Source: Croceicoccus pelagius (lineage in GTDB: Bacteria > Pseudomonadota > Alphaproteobacteria > Sphingomonadales > Sphingomonadaceae). From it: DNA of 46,969 bases. This document shows, one piece after another, positions 16,705 to 25,417 of the stretch. Below the pieces are notes generated by a model. The model was not told the origin of the DNA, made no database searches, and saw nothing but the letters and a program-made list of their open reading frames with translations. Every line of letters begins with the position of its first letter. Within the stretch, counting starts at the first letter, position 1. The translations under genes were made by a program, and so were the position numbers. The stretch is from NCBI RefSeq assembly GCF_001661915.1, contig NZ_LYWY01000027.1, forward strand, positions 1-46,969. Reading direction: 5' to 3'.

Positions 16705-18293
16705 AAATCATCTCCGGTCAGGCCGCGGGCAATCACCTGAGCCTGAATTTCCGCAGCGCCCTCGAAAATGTTGAGGATGCGCGCATCGCAAAGGATGCGA
16801 CTGATCTCGTATTCAAGGGCATAACCATTGGCGCCGTGGATCTGCAGCGCAGCGTCGGCGTTCGACCAGGCGGCGCGAGCGGCAAGCAACTTTGCCATGC
16901 CGGCCTCAATATCGCAGCGCTTTTCCGAATCCCTGGCTCGCGCGGCAGCATAGCAGAGTTCACGCGCCATCACAAAATCGACAAGGCTCATCGCCAGCTT
17001 GTCCGACACGCGCGGAAACCCGACGATGGCCCTGCCGAATTGCTTGCGAACCAAGGCATAGTCGAGGCCCAGTTCGAGGGCCCGCCGCGCGACGCCGACT
17101 GCCCGCGCGGCGGTCTGGATGCGTGCGCCCTCGAAGGTACGCATGAGCTGCTTGAACCCTTTCCCCTCCTCGCCGCCCAGCAGGGCGTCTGCCGGCGCGG
17201 TCATGGCATCGAACTGCAGGGCATATTCGCGCATCCCGCGATAACCGGGGACCTCGATCTCGCTTCCGGTCATGCCAGGGGCTGGGAAACCGTCATCGCT
17301 CGTGCCCCGAGGCTTGGGCACCAGCAACATCGACAGCCCGGCGTAACCCCTGGCTTCAGGTAATGTTCGCACGAGCATCGTCATCAGATCTGATCGGCTG
17401 GCATGGGTAATCCAGTTTTTCGCCCCGTTGATGACCCAGTGATCGCCGTCGTGCCGTGCGCGGGTTTGAATGGAGCCAAGATCCGATCCGGTGTCGGGTT
17501 CGGTGAAGGCTGCTGACGGCAAAACCTCGCCGCTCGCGATCCTGGGTAGCCACCAGGCCTTTTGCGCTTCGGTGCCGTTCAAGCCGATCAGTTCGCCGGC
17601 GATTTCGGACCGCGTGCCAAGCGAACCCGCGCCAATCCAGCCGCGCGACAATTCCTCGGTTATGATGCACATCATTAGCTTGCCAAGGCCAAGACCCCCA
17701 TAGATTTCGGGTATGCAGACTCCGAATGTACCGAGATCGGCCATGGCCTGAATCACTGCCTCGGGGATAAGGTCATTCGCCAGATGCCATCCGTGCGCCT
17801 GGGGCACGATGACAGCATTGGTGAAGCGACGGTATTGCTCGCGGATCGTGTCGGCTTCGGCATCATCGAGCGACTCGCTTGGCCATTGCCCCTGAGCCAG
17901 GGCTGCGGCCACTTCGCCTCTGGTTGCCGCATAGTCCACGTCGAGCAGGTCCGCGCACCGGTCGAAAAGCGTGCGGGCAGCGCTGCCAAGTCCGAGGTCG
18001 CCGGGGCGGAAGATTTCGTTCTGGCCCATCGGCAGGCCGCCACCGATCTGGCCAATGCATTCAGCGAAGGCCAGAATGGCGATCCTGGCGTCAAGATCAT
18101 TCTTGCTGCCCCTGGCCTCGGACCATTCGAGCACCGCTTCCATCGCAGCCACAAGCGTGGCCACCCAGGCATAGCCGTGCGCGGCCCGCTGCTCCTCATC
18201 AATCCTTCCGGACACCAAGCGCGCGCCCAACGCTGCCTTGACCGAGGCGCGATAGTCTCTCGCGGCGTTCAGGGCCTGGCGCAGATCAGCCAC
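16701..18293 (-). CDS. mcd: (2S)-methylsuccinyl-CoA dehydrogenase-like acyl-CoA dehydrogenase
   Basis: A long acyl-CoA dehydrogenase (530 residues) with an N-terminal helical extension of roughly 130-150 residues, as in methylsuccinyl-CoA dehydrogenase (Mcd) of the ethylmalonyl-CoA pathway. Mcd-like stretches include PQAHGWHLANDLIPE, YGGLGLGKLMMCIITEELS, SLGTRSEIAGELI, FTEPDTGSDLGSI, NWITHASRSDLMT and the C-terminal LNIFEGAAEIQAQVIARGL, which carries the catalytic Glu. The reaction would be methylsuccinyl-CoA to mesaconyl-C1-CoA. GTG 18293 starts 2 nt after the thiolase stop; sequence further upstream lies inside that gene. No other ethylmalonyl-CoA pathway mutases or reductase are visible, so it may serve a catabolic branched dicarboxylate instead. 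Confidence 0.82.
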   Translation of the reverse strand: MADLRQALNAARDYRASVKAALGARLVSGRIDEEQRAAHGYAWVATLVAAMEAVLEWSEARGSKNDLDARIAILAFAECIGQIGGGLPMGQNEIFRPGDLGLGSAARTLFDRCADLLDVDYAATRGEVAAALAQGQWPSESLDDAEADTIREQYRRFTNAVIVPQAHGWHLANDLIPEAVIQAMADLGTFGVCIPEIYGGLGLGKLMMCIITEELSRGWIGAGSLGTRSEIAGELIGLNGTEAQKAWWLPRIASGEVLPSAAFTEPDTGSDLGSIQTRARHDGDHWVINGAKNWITHASRSDLMTMLVRTLPEARGYAGLSMLLVPKPRGTSDDGFPAPGMTGSEIEVPGYRGMREYALQFDAMTAPADALLGGEEGKGFKQLMRTFEGARIQTAARAVGVARRALELGLDYALVRKQFGRAIVGFPRVSDKLAMSLVDFVMARELCYAAARARDSEKRCDIEAGMAKLLAARAAWSNADAALQIHGANGYALEYEISRILCDARILNIFEGAAEIQAQVIARGLTGDDL

Positions 18294-18295
18294 CT

Positions 18296-19510
18296 TCAGG
18301 CCGCGCGCTCGAAGATTGCGGCGATGCCTTGTCCGCCGCCGATGCACATCGTCTCAAGACCGTAGCGGCCTTTCGTGCGCACAAGTTCGCGGGTAAGGTT
18401 GGCAAGAATACGACCACCGGTTGCACCGATCGGGTGGCCAAGCGATATACCCGAACCATTGACATTGAGGATTTCGTTCCGGCCGTCGTCATCCGACCAG
18501 CCCCATCCTTTCAGAACCGCCAGAACTTGCGGTGCGAAGGCTTCGTTCAGCTCAACCAGATCAATATCGCCCCAGCCAAGGCCGCTGCGGGCGAACAAGC
18601 GTTGCACTGCAGGAACGGGACCAATTCCCATGCGACTGGGATCACAGCCCGCCGCGGCCGAGCTATGATAAAAGGCGATCGGTTCCACCCCCAGTTCGTC
18701 GAGTTTGTCTTCGGCCACCACTAGGCAAGCGGCAGCGGCGTCGTTCTGCTGACTGGCGTTGCCAGCGGTTACGACGCCGCCCTCGATCGCCTTCAGCGCG
18801 CCGAGCGAAGCCATCGTCGCGTCGCCGCGATAACCTTCATCGTGTGCGAAGATGACAGGCGCGCCCTTTCTTTGCGGCACCACAACCGGCACGATTTCGT
18901 CGTCGAACATTCCATTCGCCCAGGCGGCCGCGGCCCGCTGGTGGCTGCGCACGGCATAGGCATCTGCCTGTTCCCGGCTGATGTCATAATCCCTGGCAAG
19001 ATTTTCGGCCGTTTCGATCATGCCGGAAATAACACCAAAACGCTCCGTCGGCTGAGACATAAGGCGTCCGCGCGTCAACCTGTCGTGAAGGGTGATATTG
19101 CCGGAACGCTTGCCCCTGCGAAGGTCGGTTGAATAATGTTCGACGTTGGACATTGATTCGACCCCGCCGGCGACAACAACGTCGGACATCCCCGTCTGCA
19201 CCATCATCGCGGCGTTGACGATCGCCTGCAGCCCCGAACCGCAGCGCCGGTCGAGCTGATAGCCGGGGACTTCAAGCGGCAGGTCGGCAGCCAGCCATGA
19301 CCAGTGGCCGATGGCCGGCGCCTCGCCGTTGCCATATCCCTGACTGAACACGACATCGTCAACCCGGGCGGGATCGATCTTCGTGCGCTCGATCAGGGCC
19401 TTGAGGATGACTGCGCCAAGCTCGCCTGCAGTCATCGGCGAAAGAGAGCCGCCAAACTTGCCCACCGCAGTGCGGATCGGCATGACAATGGCTGCGCGAC
19501 GAAGGGTCAT
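18296..19510 (-). CDS. Thiolase (acetyl-CoA acyltransferase)
   Basis: Cleaves a 3-oxoacyl-CoA with CoA to release acetyl-CoA (or propionyl-CoA). The 404-residue protein has the degradative thiolase motifs: nucleophilic Cys in DRRCGSGLQA (about 90), NEAFAPQ, GHPIGATGGR with catalytic His, and the C-terminal acid/base Cys in MCIGGGQG. ATG 19510 overlaps the stop of the CoA-transferase gene (ATGA); the in-frame N-terminal extension further upstream lies inside that gene and is rejected. Closes the R-type beta-oxidation cycle encoded by the operon. A role on a methyl-branched oxoadipyl-type substrate is possible but not shown. Confidence 0.92.
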   Translation of the reverse strand: MTLRRAAIVMPIRTAVGKFGGSLSPMTAGELGAVILKALIERTKIDPARVDDVVFSQGYGNGEAPAIGHWSWLAADLPLEVPGYQLDRRCGSGLQAIVNAAMMVQTGMSDVVVAGGVESMSNVEHYSTDLRRGKRSGNITLHDRLTRGRLMSQPTERFGVISGMIETAENLARDYDISREQADAYAVRSHQRAAAAWANGMFDDEIVPVVVPQRKGAPVIFAHDEGYRGDATMASLGALKAIEGGVVTAGNASQQNDAAAACLVVAEDKLDELGVEPIAFYHSSAAAGCDPSRMGIGPVPAVQRLFARSGLGWGDIDLVELNEAFAPQVLAVLKGWGWSDDDGRNEILNVNGSGISLGHPIGATGGRILANLTRELVRTKGRYGLETMCIGGGQGIAAIFERAA

Positions 19511-20721
19511 TTCGGGTCTCCACTCGCTATGTTGCCCACAATACCTGCGTCGATCAGGCGGCCGATTTCGGCGGCAGGCAGCGAGAGCAGATCCGCCAGG
19601 ACTTCTTCGGTATGCTGGCCATTGTACGGCGCGGGACAAGGCTCCCGACGGTGCATTTGAGGAACGGTGGCGAATGTGCCCGCGGCGGGATAGTCGAAGC
19701 CGCTGGGATTTGGCACCGTCCCGAAAATCGGATTGTTCGCTACCAGCGCTGGATCGTGAACCGCATCAAGCATCCTGCGATAGGGCGAAAAGACGATTCC
19801 CCCCGCATCGAAGGCAGTGGACAGATCGGCGTAATCACGCGAACGGATTGCCCGTTCAAACAAGGGATAGAGCATGTCACGCAAGGTATATCGGAGGCCG
19901 TCATCCTGTTCGAAAGAAACACCGCGCTCTTGTTCGATGGCCGCAACATCTTCGGAAAGGCCCAGCGCTACCAGCAAATTGGCCCACTGGCGATGCGTGG
20001 CAACGACAATCATTATCCGCACCCCGTCGCGCGTGGTGAAGTCGCGACCGAACAAGCCATAAACTGCATTGCCAAGGCGCGGACGATCCCGGCCCGTATA
20101 GAGCATTTCTGCAAGTGCACCGAGGTTGGCGACCGTGCCGATCGCCACGTCTGACAACGGCAGCCGGATCTCGCATCCTTCGCCACTTGTGCTTCGCCAC
20201 TGCATCGCGGCAAGCATGGCGAATGCTCCGTATGCGCCGGAAATGAGATCCCACGCGGGCAGGACATGATTGACCGGATCGGGGCCGGTTCCAGTCAGCA
20301 TAGGGTATCCCACGGCATTGTTTATGGTGTAATCGAGCGCGGGCGAGCCATCGGCCCACCCCATTATCCGCAAGGTGACAAGATCCGGACACCCCTGCGC
20401 GAGGAGGGCATGGGACAGGAAACCATCCACCGGAAAATTGGTGATGAGCTGGCCGGTTGCCCTCACCAGTTCCTGCACAATTTCACGCCCCTCAGGCTTG
20501 CGAAGATCAACCGCGACTGACTTTTTTGCACGATTGAGATTCTCCCAATAGAGCGAGTCGTTCGCCTCCGTCACAGGCCAGCGCCGGTAATCGGGGCCGC
20601 CGCCAGTCTGGTCGACACGTATCACCTGTGCGCCAAATTGCGCGCAATAAAGGCCCGCCGTGGGAGAGGCGACGAATGACGATGCCTCAATGATCGATAG
20701 GCCATCGAGAAAACTATACAT
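19507..20721 (-). CDS. Class III CoA-transferase resembling mesaconyl-CoA C1-C4 CoA transferase (2-methylfumaryl-CoA isomerase)
   Basis: CaiB/BaiF-family protein of 404 residues. It shares with Mct of the 3-hydroxypropionate bicycle several blocks that generic family members lack: GGGPDYRRWPVT (40-51), ITNFPVDGFLS, LDYTINNAVGYPMLTG, NHVLPAWDLI with catalytic Asp158, and RPRLGNAVYGLFGRDF. Mct moves CoA within one molecule, mesaconyl-C1-CoA to mesaconyl-C4-CoA. Downstream genes encode the matching dehydrogenase-like and hydratase-like proteins. Overlaps the thiolase gene by 4 nt. The comparison is from memory of the family, so the subfamily call needs an alignment; an intermolecular CoA-transferase is the alternative. 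Confidence 0.75.
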   Translation of the reverse strand: MYSFLDGLSIIEASSFVASPTAGLYCAQFGAQVIRVDQTGGGPDYRRWPVTEANDSLYWENLNRAKKSVAVDLRKPEGREIVQELVRATGQLITNFPVDGFLSHALLAQGCPDLVTLRIMGWADGSPALDYTINNAVGYPMLTGTGPDPVNHVLPAWDLISGAYGAFAMLAAMQWRSTSGEGCEIRLPLSDVAIGTVANLGALAEMLYTGRDRPRLGNAVYGLFGRDFTTRDGVRIMIVVATHRQWANLLVALGLSEDVAAIEQERGVSFEQDDGLRYTLRDMLYPLFERAIRSRDYADLSTAFDAGGIVFSPYRRMLDAVHDPALVANNPIFGTVPNPSGFDYPAAGTFATVPQMHRREPCPAPYNGQHTEEVLADLLSLPAAEIGRLIDAGIVGNIASGDPK

Positions 20722-20829
20722 GGCGTTTGATCCGGCCCGCAGGCGAATTGGCCACGCGCCAGGGCGGGGCGGAATGAACCCCCTGGCCGCCCATGGTGCA
20801 GCCTGCGGATGAAGTGCAACCCACGAAGG

Positions 20830-21999
20830 TCAATTCGCCGCCGCAAATTCGCGCAGCATGTGCTTAGCGATCTGGAGTTGCAGGATCTGGGTCGTGCCTT
20901 CATAAATCCGATATATGCGCGCATCGCGGAAGAAACGTTCGGCATCGTATTCGGCAAGATAGCCGGCACCGCCGTGGATCTGGACGCAGGCATCAACCAC
21001 CCGGCCGCACATTTCCGTCGCGAAAACCTTGAACGCCGCTGCTTTGCGCAAGATGTTCTCGCCTGCGTCGGCGCGCCGGGTGACATCGTCCATCATGCAT
21101 TCGGCGGCATAGATTTCGATCTCGCTCTGGGCGAGCATCTGCTGGATCAACTGGAAGTTGGCAATCGGCTCGCCGAATGCCTTGCGCTCGGTCGCGTATC
21201 GGATGGCGCTGTCCAGCGCCCGGCGGGCATAAGCGGTCGCTGCGGCGCCCACCGACATCCTGCCGTTGTCGAGGCTCATCATCGCGAATGCAAAGCCCTT
21301 GCCAAGTTCGCCGCCGAGCAAAGCCTCGCTGCCAACGTGGACATCTTCCAGCACGATATCGGCGATATGGCTACCCGACTGGCCCATCTTCCTGTCCGAC
21401 TTGCAGATCGTCACGCCGGGTATGTCAAGAGGGACGATGAATGCCGATATATGGGCGTTCTTGGGCAGATTTTCCGTGGCCGTCCGCGCCATGATCAGTC
21501 CAACCTTCGCAAAGGGCGAGTTGGTAATATATCGCTTGGTGCCATTGAGAAGCCAGCCGTCGGCGGTCGGCACCGCAGTCGTCTGCAGACCCGCCGCATC
21601 TGATCCCGAACCGGGTTCGGTCAGGCCGAAAGCGGCGATTTCACCCGCGGCAATGCGCGGCAGCCATGCAGCCTTCTGCGCTTCTGTTCCACCATTCTTG
21701 AAGGCTGATGCGAACATGCCGACATTGATCGAGATGATCGAGCGGAATGCCGGCATCGCATAACTTAGCGTGTGCATGGTGCGGATATACTGGCTGATGT
21801 TCATGCCGGCGCCGCCATGCTCTTCCGGTATGGTCAATCCAAACAGACCCATGTCGCGCATCGCTTCGAGGACGCTTTCGGGGATGAGGTCGGTTTCAAT
21901 AATTTTGCGCTCGACAGGAATGAGCCGGTCGCGCACGAAGCGTTCAAGCTGTATCAAGAATTGTTCGAAGACTTCTGCATCCATGCCGGCGTTGCTCAT
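20830..21999 (-). CDS. Acyl-CoA dehydrogenase (MCAD/SCAD-type catalytic base)
   Basis: A 389-residue FAD acyl-CoA dehydrogenase with FGLTEPGSGSDAAG, KRYITNSPFA, QIHGGAGYLAEYDAERFFRDARI and the C-terminal catalytic Glu in RIYEGTTQILQL. The helix-G position that carries Glu in the 13.8-kb paralogue is Gly here (SLDNGRMSVG), so the two enzymes use different catalytic bases and probably different substrates. It starts 10 nt after the SDR gene ends; a 108-bp gap without clear signals separates it from the CoA-transferase gene. Confidence 0.9.
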   Translation of the reverse strand: MSNAGMDAEVFEQFLIQLERFVRDRLIPVERKIIETDLIPESVLEAMRDMGLFGLTIPEEHGGAGMNISQYIRTMHTLSYAMPAFRSIISINVGMFASAFKNGGTEAQKAAWLPRIAAGEIAAFGLTEPGSGSDAAGLQTTAVPTADGWLLNGTKRYITNSPFAKVGLIMARTATENLPKNAHISAFIVPLDIPGVTICKSDRKMGQSGSHIADIVLEDVHVGSEALLGGELGKGFAFAMMSLDNGRMSVGAAATAYARRALDSAIRYATERKAFGEPIANFQLIQQMLAQSEIEIYAAECMMDDVTRRADAGENILRKAAAFKVFATEMCGRVVDACVQIHGGAGYLAEYDAERFFRDARIYRIYEGTTQILQLQIAKHMLREFAAAN

Positions 22000-22009
22000 C
22001 GGTTACCTG

Positions 22010-22927
22010 TCAGATTGGATCATAAGGAAAGACATGCGCCGAGACTTCATCGGCGCGCGCGAAGCTGCTGCGAAACGAAGGTACAAGCTCGTGGGCAATT
22101 GCCTCCGGCGTCCAGCCTTCGACCTTGGTCATCGACCGGATCGGCCGGGGCTTGCAAAACAGGGCGATTTCATTCTTGCGAACCGCGAAAATCTGGTTCG
22201 TCACGTCCTTGGACAGGTCGGATGCCAGATAGGCAACCAAAGGCGCGATCTTGTCTGCCGACATGGATTGCAACCGTTGGACACGTTCGTGTTCGGCAGG
22301 GGTTGTCGCGGGAATTGACGAGGTCATGCGGCTCCACGCAAAAGGCGCGATGCAGTTCGAGCGGACGCCAACCCGCGCCATGTCGAGCGCGATAGACTGC
22401 GAAAGCGCGACGACGGCCAACTTTGCCGCCGAATAGTTCGCCTGCCCGATGTTGCCGATCAGACCGCTCGTCGAAGTGAAATGAACGAAACTGCCCGCCT
22501 TCTGTTCACGAAAATAGGGCGTGGCGGCCTGGGAAACGTTGAAGACACCAGTAAGATTGACCGCGATGACGCTGGTCCAGTCCGCGTGACTCATCTTGTG
22601 CCAGATGCTGTCTCGCAGGATGCCTGCATTGTTCACGACCGCATCAATTCGGCCAAATTTCCGTACCGCATCCTCGATAATGCTCTGCGCCTCCGCCGGA
22701 TCTGCAACATTACCGAAGTTGGCCGCCGCTTTGCCCCCGGCAGCGATGATGTCGTTGGCGGTGTTCTGAGCGAATGCGGTATCGCCGCCGTTGCCCGCCT
22801 GCGCCACGCCAGGATCGTTGACGATAATTGCCGCCCCCTGCGCGGCGCAATACAACGCCAGTTGGCGACCTATTCCGCGCCCGGCACCAGTGATCGCGAC
22901 AACTGATCCATCCAGGCACCGATCCAT
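22010..22927 (-). CDS. MFE-2-like short-chain dehydrogenase, probable (3R)-hydroxyacyl-CoA dehydrogenase
   Basis: NAD(P)-dependent SDR of 305 residues: nucleotide-binding TGAGRGIG near the N-terminus and the active-site Ser...Tyr-x3-Lys (STSGLIGNIGQANYSAAK). Length and the C-terminal extension after the SDR core (QIFAVRKNEIALF...) match the dehydrogenase domain of peroxisomal-type multifunctional enzyme 2, which oxidises (3R)-hydroxyacyl-CoAs. That fits the R-specific hydratase 2 in the same operon. ATG 22927 (MDRCLDGSVVAITGAG) is preferred; the longer open frame upstream overlaps the next gene and lacks homology. Confidence 0.85.
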   Translation of the reverse strand: MDRCLDGSVVAITGAGRGIGRQLALYCAAQGAAIIVNDPGVAQAGNGGDTAFAQNTANDIIAAGGKAAANFGNVADPAEAQSIIEDAVRKFGRIDAVVNNAGILRDSIWHKMSHADWTSVIAVNLTGVFNVSQAATPYFREQKAGSFVHFTSTSGLIGNIGQANYSAAKLAVVALSQSIALDMARVGVRSNCIAPFAWSRMTSSIPATTPAEHERVQRLQSMSADKIAPLVAYLASDLSKDVTNQIFAVRKNEIALFCKPRPIRSMTKVEGWTPEAIAHELVPSFRSSFARADEVSAHVFPYDPI

Positions 22928-22970
22928 ATCCCGTTCCTCAAATGCAATTAGCCCGACAGGCAGGACTGGC

Positions 22971-23576
22971 TCAATGCCAGGCCCTGGCAACAAGCTCACC
23001 CAGTTCCTCTGCCACTCCGCCAGATGTGCTCGCCAAGGTACAATAGTTGGCAAAGCTTGCCTGGACTGCTGCTTCGGACGACTCGGCACGGGTCAACTGG
23101 TCCAGGTCCAGCCCAGCGAGCATTTGGGACTGGACCAGACGTTCACCATGCAACTCTGCCGTCTTCAGCGCCGCATAGGCTGCGGCGTTAATTTCCGACT
23201 CAGGCGTACCTTGGCACCACTGCTTCATCCAGCGCCGCACCGAACGGACCGGTTGCACGAAGCGTTCATTCGCAGTTGCTGCCGAGTGCTGCGCGGCCTC
23301 GATGTCCGAAACAGCGAGAATGGTGCTACGCGCCCCTGCCAACCAAAGGCAAAGCAACACCGTGTTGACGTCACACCCATGCTGATCCTGCAAGGCAAGG
23401 CAGGAAGCTGCCACACCCGGCTTGGCATAAATGTGTAAAGAATAGTCCCATAACGCCGCCGCGTGCTGCTCCACCTGAACTGAAGCTCCATCACCCACTG
23501 GCGGCACGACCGGGCCTTGGTCCGACCGTGCCGAAGTAGCCAATCGCGGACCTTGGTGAAAATGCTGACCAGACAT
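22971..23576 (-). CDS. TIGR02444/DUF2390-like protein of unknown function
   Basis: A 201-residue protein whose central part reads [17 protein letters not shown] and [20 protein letters not shown], the recognisable core of the TIGR02444 (DUF2390) family, whose function is not known. The start ATG 23576 (MSGQHFHQG) is 17 nt after the hydrolase stop. The N-terminal 40 residues are low in homology and may be variable. No catalytic motif seen. It sits inside the acyl-CoA operon between the C-C hydrolase and the dehydrogenase, an unusual place for this family. Confidence 0.7.
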   Translation of the reverse strand: MSGQHFHQGPRLATSARSDQGPVVPPVGDGASVQVEQHAAALWDYSLHIYAKPGVAASCLALQDQHGCDVNTVLLCLWLAGARSTILAVSDIEAAQHSAATANERFVQPVRSVRRWMKQWCQGTPESEINAAAYAALKTAELHGERLVQSQMLAGLDLDQLTRAESSEAAVQASFANYCTLASTSGGVAEELGELVARAWH

Positions 23577-23593
23577 GCAACGAGGCCAACCGC

Positions 23594-24454
23594 CTAGAAC
23601 GTGCGGGCGCCGAAATGGATTTCCATCATCGGACGCATGACATCCCACCGTTCCAGCTGCGACCAGTGACCCGAACGGTCGAGAACGTAGAGTTCGGCAT
23701 GCTTGAGATGCTGGATCAGGTAGAGGCTGGTGTCGAGCGGCACCACCCGGTCCTGGCGGCCATGGAAGATCAGCACTTCGTGCGGCATTTTGCCCAGCAG
23801 TTCGGGCGGCATGTTGAGCGTCTCAATGCCGTTCTTCATCGAATCGATCATCTTGACCGCGGTCTTCATGATTCCCGGATCGGTGGCGATCTTGTAACGG
23901 TTCTCGACGATTTCCTCCATGCCTTCGAACTTCTCGGCATCGTAGGCGAAGCTGTGCATCACCTGGCGATAGCGAGAGTAACGCGGGTCCGAATAGAACG
24001 AGAGCAGGCGGATCAATTCCGGGGTGCGCGGGCCGGGCGCCCCGATCGAACCCATCAGCACCACCTTGTCGATCGTGTCGGGCTCCTCGCTCATCATCTG
24101 CAGGGTCAGCGCGCCGCCCATCGAATTACCGACAACGTGGGCCTTCTTCACACCGAGCGCCTCAAGCAGGCCAAAGCACTGGTCGACCCGGGTGCCGATC
24201 CAGCCCATCACGCTGTCAGGCCACGGATCGGGAATCACCGACTGGCCGAAACCGATCAGGTCGGGCGCGATCACGAAGAAGTTTTCGGCGAGGTCCGGCA
24301 TCAGGTGATACCAGTTGGATGCGGCATGTGCGCCCGGACCCGCACCGTGAAGCAGCAGAATTGCCGGCTTGGACGGATCGCCCGCCAAGAGGGTGTGCGA
24401 GGTCAAGCCCCGGCCCGTGATCTTTTCTTCCCTGATAACACCTTCAGCAGCCAT
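23594..24454 (-). CDS. Meta-cleavage-product-type alpha/beta hydrolase
   Basis: C-C bond hydrolase family (BphD/XylF/MhpC-like) that splits ring-cleavage products into a 2-hydroxydienoate and a carboxylic acid. The 286-residue protein has the oxyanion loop HGAGPGA, nucleophile Ser in GNSMGG, Asp in GRQDRVVP and His in [11 protein letters not shown] 24454 follows GGGAG at good spacing. It heads the minus-strand acyl-CoA operon and is divergent from the HpaH/HpaI-like operon. A plausible division of labour is that the dienoate goes to HpaH/HpaI and the acid goes to CoA-dependent beta-oxidation. No ring-cleaving dioxygenase is in the window. Confidence 0.88.
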   Translation of the reverse strand: MAAEGVIREEKITGRGLTSHTLLAGDPSKPAILLLHGAGPGAHAASNWYHLMPDLAENFFVIAPDLIGFGQSVIPDPWPDSVMGWIGTRVDQCFGLLEALGVKKAHVVGNSMGGALTLQMMSEEPDTIDKVVLMGSIGAPGPRTPELIRLLSFYSDPRYSRYRQVMHSFAYDAEKFEGMEEIVENRYKIATDPGIMKTAVKMIDSMKNGIETLNMPPELLGKMPHEVLIFHGRQDRVVPLDTSLYLIQHLKHAELYVLDRSGHWSQLERWDVMRPMMEIHFGARTF

Positions 24455-24539
24455 GACATTCTCCCATGTGATCCTGACGAAATATCCGCGCGACTCTTCG
24501 CCGGAGTTCACGGTCAAATTTGCCGGAACCTAAGATATC

Positions 24540-24558
24540 GTTTGACATTGTGCAATGG
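24540..24558. promoter_or_regulatory. Candidate operator and -35 element in the hydrolase/HpaH divergent region
   Basis: The segment GTTTGACATTGTGCAATGG contains a TTGACA hexamer (24542-24547) overlapping the inverted repeat CATTG-TG-CAATG (24546-24557). It matches 13 of 19 positions with a segment at 29629-29647 beside the IclR gene. A binding site for that regulator is the simplest reading. No convincing -10 box was picked out. Confidence 0.4.
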
Positions 24559-24592
24559 TTTTTCCCAAAGGATATGCCACGGGAGATTCAAG

Positions 24593-25408
24593 ATGGCAGT
24601 GGAGGTATTCAGCGACCTACTGGTCAACGAGCTGGCGCTTGAACTCGACGGCGCCGAACAGACCCGCGAACGGGTCCGGCCGTTCTCGGCGCGCTATCCT
24701 GCCATGCGGATCGAGGATGCCTACCGCATCAACCAGGCTTGGGTCGATCTCAAGCGAGAGCGCGGCCGGACCGTCTTTGGTCACAAGATCGGCCTGACCT
24801 CGCGCGCGATGCAACAGGCAGCCGGGATCACCGAACCCGATTACGGCACCTTGCTGGATGACATGGTGTTCGAACAGGGCAGCGACGTTCCGGCCGCGCG
24901 GTTCATCACGCCCAAGGTCGAGGTCGAGTTGGCCTTTGTGCTCGGGCGCCGCCTGGAAGGAGCACAGACGACGATTTTCGATGTCCTGAGCGCCACCGAC
25001 TATGTGGTTCCGGCAATCGAAATCATCGACACACGGGTGCATCCCAAGGATGCCGAAACCGGGGCCGCGCGCAAGGTCCTGGACACGATCAGCGACAATG
25101 CCGCCAATGCCGGAATCATTGTCGGCGGTCTGCCGGCGAAACCCGACGGGCTCGACCTGCGCCGCATCGGCGCCCTGCTCAGCCGCAACGGGGTGATCGA
25201 GGAGACCGGCCTTGCGGCAGGGGTGCTCAACCATCCCGCCAACGGCGTCGCGTGGCTGGTACGGCGGCTCGCGCCCTGGGGGCAAGGGCTCGAAGCCGGA
25301 GAAGTCGTGCTCGGCGGATCGTTCACGCGCCCGGTCGAAGCGGCGCCGGGCGATGTCTTCAATGCCGATTTCGGCGAGTTTGGTTCAATCGGGTTCCGGT
25401 TCGTTTAG
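24593..25408 (+). CDS. hpaH: HpaH/HpcG-like 2-oxo-hept-4-ene-1,7-dioate hydratase
   Basis: Hydrates a 2-oxo-4-enoate (or its dienol) to the 4-hydroxy-2-oxo acid in meta-cleavage lower pathways. The 271-residue protein closely follows HpcG of the homoprotocatechuate pathway: [73 protein letters not shown], and [11 protein letters not shown] 24593 follows GGGAG. The next gene encodes the matching aldolase, 9 nt away. True HpaH acts on a C7 dicarboxylate; MhpD/BphH-type substrates are an alternative. Confidence 0.88.
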   Translation: MAVEVFSDLLVNELALELDGAEQTRERVRPFSARYPAMRIEDAYRINQAWVDLKRERGRTVFGHKIGLTSRAMQQAAGITEPDYGTLLDDMVFEQGSDVPAARFITPKVEVELAFVLGRRLEGAQTTIFDVLSATDYVVPAIEIIDTRVHPKDAETGAARKVLDTISDNAANAGIIVGGLPAKPDGLDLRRIGALLSRNGVIEETGLAAGVLNHPANGVAWLVRRLAPWGQGLEAGEVVLGGSFTRPVEAAPGDVFNADFGEFGSIGFRFV

Positions 25409-25417
25409 GGGGCGAAA

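Noticed and set aside
18294-18347. Longer N-terminus for the Mcd-like dehydrogenase
   Set aside because: The extra residues are Arg-rich translation of the thiolase 3' end; the Mcd-type extension itself starts downstream.
22928-23089. Longer start for the MFE-2-like SDR
   Set aside because: The added sequence overlaps the TIGR02444 gene and shows no Rossmann-related features; MDRCLDGSVVAITGAG is a natural SDR start.
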